Positions 59,988 to 64,000 of a DNA stretch of 64,000 nt are shown one piece after another. The DNA lies in the NCBI GenBank assembly GCA_037043015.1, contig CM073322.1, positions 7,327,601 through 7,391,600 of the forward strand, read 5' to 3'. A model generated the notes under the pieces. It saw nothing but the letters and a program-made list of their open reading frames with translations, made no database searches and had not been told where the DNA came from. A program made the position numbers and the translations under genes. Each line of letters starts with the position of its first letter. Position 1 is the first letter of the stretch. Source of the stretch: Bryum argenteum. Taxonomy: Eukaryota > Streptophyta > Bryopsida > Bryales > Bryaceae.

Positions 59988-60300
59988 CTTATATACCATC
60001 CAACTCCGAATATGACCGTTGCAATTTGAAGTTGAAATGCTCCTAAACCGTTGGATGCTCAAAAGGCCATCCGCCGCGTTGGCGGGATGTAGGATGCGAG
60101 GGCGGTCGCGATGGCCGACGGCGGTCGCCGGACCGACGGCGGGTCGCCGAGGCCGACGGCGGTCGCCGGGCCGACGGCGGACCTGGCCGAAGGCCGGTCA
60201 CCATGGCGACGACGCCGCCGGCCGCCGCCAGCGGACCGGCCGGTCGGGCCGACGGAGAGGTCGGGGACCGGTCGACGGGGTGGTTCGACCAATGAACGCA
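59988..60300 (-). promoter_or_regulatory. GC-rich block and TATA box upstream of the hAT transposase
   Basis: On the minus strand CGGCGGCCGG/CGACGGCGG-rich text (60300-60065) is followed by TATATAAGAGAAGAC (about 59995-59981). The order and spacing match the blocks at the other element genes. Confidence 0.6.
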
Positions 60301-60405
60301 CCCCGTTGGTCATTTACCCTTGGTAAAACGACCAGATTTTCTAAGTCACGGACGGTCCCTGACCCCTGCCGGACGTCCGCCGGACGTCCAGACGTCTGGA
60401 CGCTG

Positions 60406-60424
60406 TGACATCCCTAGACGAATG
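60406..60424 (-). repeat. hAT right inverted repeat and target duplication
   Basis: TGACATCCCTA (60406-60416) is followed by GACGAATG (60417-60424). GGACGTCC/CAGACGTCTGG palindromic words lie just inside, mirroring the left end. Confidence 0.92.
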
Positions 60425-62519
60425 CAACCTGGAGGGAAGTTGCAAAATGCCTGGGTGATGTTTGATCACGTCAAGCGCATCAAACGCTACACAACGTTTG
60501 CATGCCACGTGTACGAGCCGAAGTACCGCAAAGTGATGACGATTGCAATCTGCGACATGATGTCCGAAACTCAAGATGCACAGTCTTACCTTTCGAGAGG
60601 AATCAATGCTGTCATGGCTGAGCATGGGGTTCACAACGTCAACTTTGCCGGCTTTATGGCAGACAGTGCGCAAGCTAACTGGAATGCTGTTCGGGAAATC
60701 TACGGTTCAGGTGATAAATCCGTACCAATGCCAAATAAGGAGCGTTCCTGTCTCCTACATTGGACTACTTGTATGCAGAGAGCAACAAACTGTTATATTA
60801 AGCCTGAACTCCGAGACGAGCACAAGCGAATGTGCACTCAGTGGAAGGATGCGCGTACAGCTGATGAAGCCGAATCGCAATGCATGGCGATTCGTTCATG
60901 GTGGTCTACAAGCGGAGCAGCCAGCGACTCGGACATCCACGCACTCGACAACTGGTTAGCGTGGTGTCACTTTCGATATTGGCAATGGGGCGGATACATG
61001 GACATGGTATTTGCCATACGCATTTCTTTTTCTCGTATTCCTGTTGTATTTATTCCGTAATCAAAGCCCCATGCGAATTCTGTTTGAGTGCTTCTACTGA
61101 AACTATTGATCTTCATGTTCAGGAGCTCACAGAGGACCAAAGAGCAGAGATGCCTATGTGCAATCTGTCAGAGACTGTCCATGCATCATGGAGCAAGCAG
61201 TCCGGTAAACTCTGTGATAATATTTTTGAGGCTACCATCGAAGACTACTGTCGTGCATTCGTTCAATGCACCAGGTACAATGCATTCGATAAAGGTCGTG
61301 GATCGGGTACTGGTCCAACTCTCGAAGAATTGCGCTTCCGTGCTGCTACCCGCTCTGCTTCGAAGAGCGGAAATTTAAAATCAGTTTACCGCGCAATGGA
61401 TCTTGTACCTGGGGCGGATGAATTTCTCGTTGGCAGGGCATCGTATGCAGGGGAAGAAGTGTTCGGATCCGCAAAACGAAGGCTTGATTCCGAACCAGGT
61501 GGCGAAAACGACTCTCACAGGTTTGACAAGGTGAACTTCTCGCAGCCAAAGACCATGAGGACACAGCAGCAAGGATCTCCCTCCACACCGATTCATCTGG
61601 ATGCTAACGAAGACGACAATGACGACGTCCAAGTTGTGATGGAGACAAGTCCGGTTCATGCTCGCGAGGGTGTGCAGCACGTCACAAAGGTTTTGGAGCT
61701 TGAATGCTCACCAAAGATGTGGCACATTCGCCGAATGCCTTCAGTGGGAACGAGGATATGTACAGCCATGATCCCGGACTCGAACAAGAAGTGCAATCAC
61801 GGGCTTCGAAATGGAGAACCTGCTCCAGCCTACCACGGCGTGAAGCACGTTCGCGCCAAGAACAAAAACTATGCGCAGTTCTTTTATTTCTGTGCAGACA
61901 ATGCTGTAGGGTGCGTAGCAGGAAAAAGACGTCGATGGTTCCCTGATTCGCCAAAGGTGCCACAAATTTGGCCAGTGCAAAAGGGAACTAACCTCACGAC
62001 GCGGGAGATCTTGACCTTAGAAGAAGCAGGATTTCAGTTGCAACAAAAACCACCTACGCCGACCGAGAGGCAGTTTGGAAATGATCTCGCCATCGCAGCC
62101 AGTATTGCGAACATTCCTGCACCGGAAAAACCCGACAAATTCCTCAATATAAGAAGCTCTCGCCCTTGTCGTCGCAACGTTACAAAGAAGGTCGCCGCTG
62201 AGCAGTTGAACAAGTGGGAATCTGCAATGTTACTCGACGTCGTCTTAACTCGCATTATGTTGGTGCCAAGCCCCGGACTCGGGGCTGTGATTGATATTAT
62301 ATCCAAGAAGGGTCCTGAGAAGGATGCTCAAAAGTACAAGGTGAGCATTGGTACATTTCCAGAGTGCACTTGCCCCAGCTTTAAGAGCATGTATATTCAG
62401 TTCAAATCGCGTAAATCGTACGGAAACTGCAAGCACATTTACTACATCTATCGTGTGGTTGTGGTCTCGACCGAGAGAGAGATCGGTTTGTACACGCCCC
62501 GACATTGAGCTTCAACGAG

Positions 62520-62574
62520 ATCAAGCGACTTCTCCTCAACGGAATTATCCAGCGCATTCCAAACACCTAGGAAT
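62520..62574 (+). other. possible terminal exon of the SWIM gene, first copy
   Basis: In the third frame the sequence reads LSFNEIKRLLLNGIIQRIP and then a stop at 62569-62571. A diverged copy with the same pattern occurs at about 63859-63926. The main frame ends at 62508, one frame away, so this would need splicing or a frame change. Confidence 0.4.
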
Positions 62575-63000
62575 TACGACGTCTATAGTCTGCTTTATGT
62601 AGTCTGCATTATGCTCCTAGACATTGAAGTACAAGCCATTTCTGCATGAGACATAATATGTAGTCTTAGATCTATGATCTGGTCAGCTTGAATGCGTACC
62701 TTCACCTGCTAAACTATTTCTCAACCTTACCAGAGGTGACATCACATATTTATATTTATACATGCGTTTTTGTTCCGTGATACATACATGTGAATTTAGT
62801 TCCAAACAACTTCCACACACCGTAGAACAAAGATCTCTCTTGCATGATGCTAGTGTTGCTGAGTTTAGACCCTTTGACATCGGGAGTGCGATGAAGCCAC
62901 CAGTAAGTGTGACGGCGTACCCACTTCTTTTGTGCCGGTCCTACTATAGGGCTTGTGAACGATATCCAGGGGTGCGCCGGCGCCGGCAGCCCCCTTCGGG
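62575..63000. other. spacer after the SWIM gene
   Basis: AT-rich text without a supported gene. A short open frame from 62762 has no recognisable motif and runs into the following minisatellite. Confidence 0.45.
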
Positions 63001-63640
63001 TGCCGGCGGACGTTTTGCTAGGGCCAGCTGATGCCCTTCTAGTGCTGGCGGAACTCTGCCTCTAGCGTACCGTTGCTCTCACCAGTGAACCTCTGCTGGT
63101 GCCGGTGGACCTCTGCTGGTGCCGGCATACCCCATATTGTGTCGGCGCACACTTTTTGCTCGCCGCCCGAACCTTTCTTTTGGTGCGCGCGAGCGTTTTC
63201 GCTCGTGCCGGCATACCACATCCGGAGGCGGTGCCGGCGGCGGCCACTTGCCTCTAGCATATCATTGCTGGCGCCGGCCAACCCATGCAGGTGCCGGCGG
63301 ACCTCCCGTGGTGCCGGCATACTCCCTCTGGAGGGGGTCTGCCGGCACACCTGCCCCTACCGTATCGTTGCCGGCGCCGGCGAACCCCTGCAGTGCCGGC
63401 AGACCTGAGGAGGTGCCGGCAGACCTGAGGAGGTGCCGGCAGACCTGAGGAGGTGCCGGCAGACCTGAGGAGGTGCCGGCAGACCTGAAGAGGTGCCGGC
63501 AGACCTGAGAAGATGCCGGCAGATCTAAGGAGGTGCCAACAGACCTGAGGTGTGCTGCCCACGGACACTTCACTTTTGCGTACCATTGCTCACGCCGGCG
63601 AACCCCTTCTGGTACCGGCGGACCCCTACCTCTAGATGCC
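62970..63640. repeat. GCCGGC minisatellites near the right edge
   Basis: From 62970 GTGCCGGCGGAC words occur irregularly. At about 63395-63560 there is a regular 20-bp array (GGTGCCGGCAGACCTGAGGA) of about eight copies. The words match those in the introns of the methyltransferase gene. Confidence 0.9.
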
Positions 63641-63858
63641 CATGCTCGTGCAGAAGGACCCCTGGTGGTTCCGGCGTAACTGTCATTGTTCTCGCGGGCG
63701 CTCCGTGATGCTAGCAGGTCCCTCCTTGCACTTGGTGTTTGTGGGCTTGGAGCCTTGTTGTGCCGGCGGAAGCCTTCTTGCTGCACGCAGACCCCTCGTA
63801 GTATGGAACTCCCTGAACTATAGGATGCTACCGCTGACGTGCTGAACCGCGTAACGAC

Positions 63859-63926
63859 TCTTAGCTTCAACGCGATCAAGCGACTTCTACTAGGTGGATT
63901 TATCTACCGTGTTCCGCGCGCTTGAT
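63859..63926 (+). other. possible terminal exon of the SWIM gene, second copy
   Basis: The frame LSFNAIKRLLLGGFIYRVPRA is preceded by an AG acceptor-like ACTCTTAG and ends in TGA at 63924-63926. It parallels 62520-62574 and suggests duplication of the last exon or of the element end. Confidence 0.4.
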
Positions 63927-64000
63927 GCTCTTCTAGACATTTCATACGACACCGTAACGAGTTTTAAGTCGATAAAAGGTTGAAACAACATTACACATTA

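Overview
The window is eukaryotic nuclear DNA from a plant-type genome, probably a streptophyte. The evidence is spliced genes with GT-AG introns, CACTA elements with TNP2/DUF4218/DUF4216-type transposases, a hAT element with DUF659 and hATC regions, and a short TTTAGGG array. I cannot name the species. I recognise no ordinary host gene; from 4.2 kb onward nearly everything is nested mobile DNA.

Layout. (1) 1-4208: AT-rich flank with no convincing gene. (2) CACTA element A begins at 4212, carries two divergent genes and runs to about 29.9 kb, where its right end is lost. Its second gene reads leftward from 24777; its transposase reads rightward from 26455. (3) CACTA element B (9866-24009) sits inside A's second gene in the opposite orientation. 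It has perfect 34-bp terminal inverted repeats and a 3-bp target duplication (ACT). B has the same two-gene divergent plan. Comparing A and B shows that both transposases carry nonsense and frameshift mutations. (4) From about 30.3 kb to at least 63.6 kb the DNA shares GCCGGCACC-type minisatellites and holds three genes that I group as putative element C. These are a small ADD zinc-finger protein (30512-30986), an 11-exon gene on the minus strand for a ParB-like plus beta-class DNA methyltransferase-like protein (41577-31582), and a divergent plus-strand gene for a SWIM zinc-finger transposase-like protein (42010-62508). (5) A 16.9-kb hAT element (43483-60416, 8-bp target duplication GACGAATG) is inserted in a coding exon of the SWIM gene; the host reading frame joins exactly across it. 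The hAT carries its own transposase plus three accessory genes: a kinase-like gene, a zinc-binding-like gene, and its larger paralogue with a RING-H2 finger.

How the parts may work together (inference). Element C pairs a histone-tail reader (ADD) with a DNA methyltransferase-like protein and a transposase, which would suit an element that acts on its own chromatin. The hAT genes each lie beside a GC-rich block followed by a TATA-like box, so the blocks look like a shared promoter module. Many genes carry isolated in-frame stops or single-base frameshifts. Most are therefore decaying copies, although long-read consensus errors could explain some of the indels. The methyltransferase gene is the best preserved: eleven exons join in phase with one in-frame TAG.
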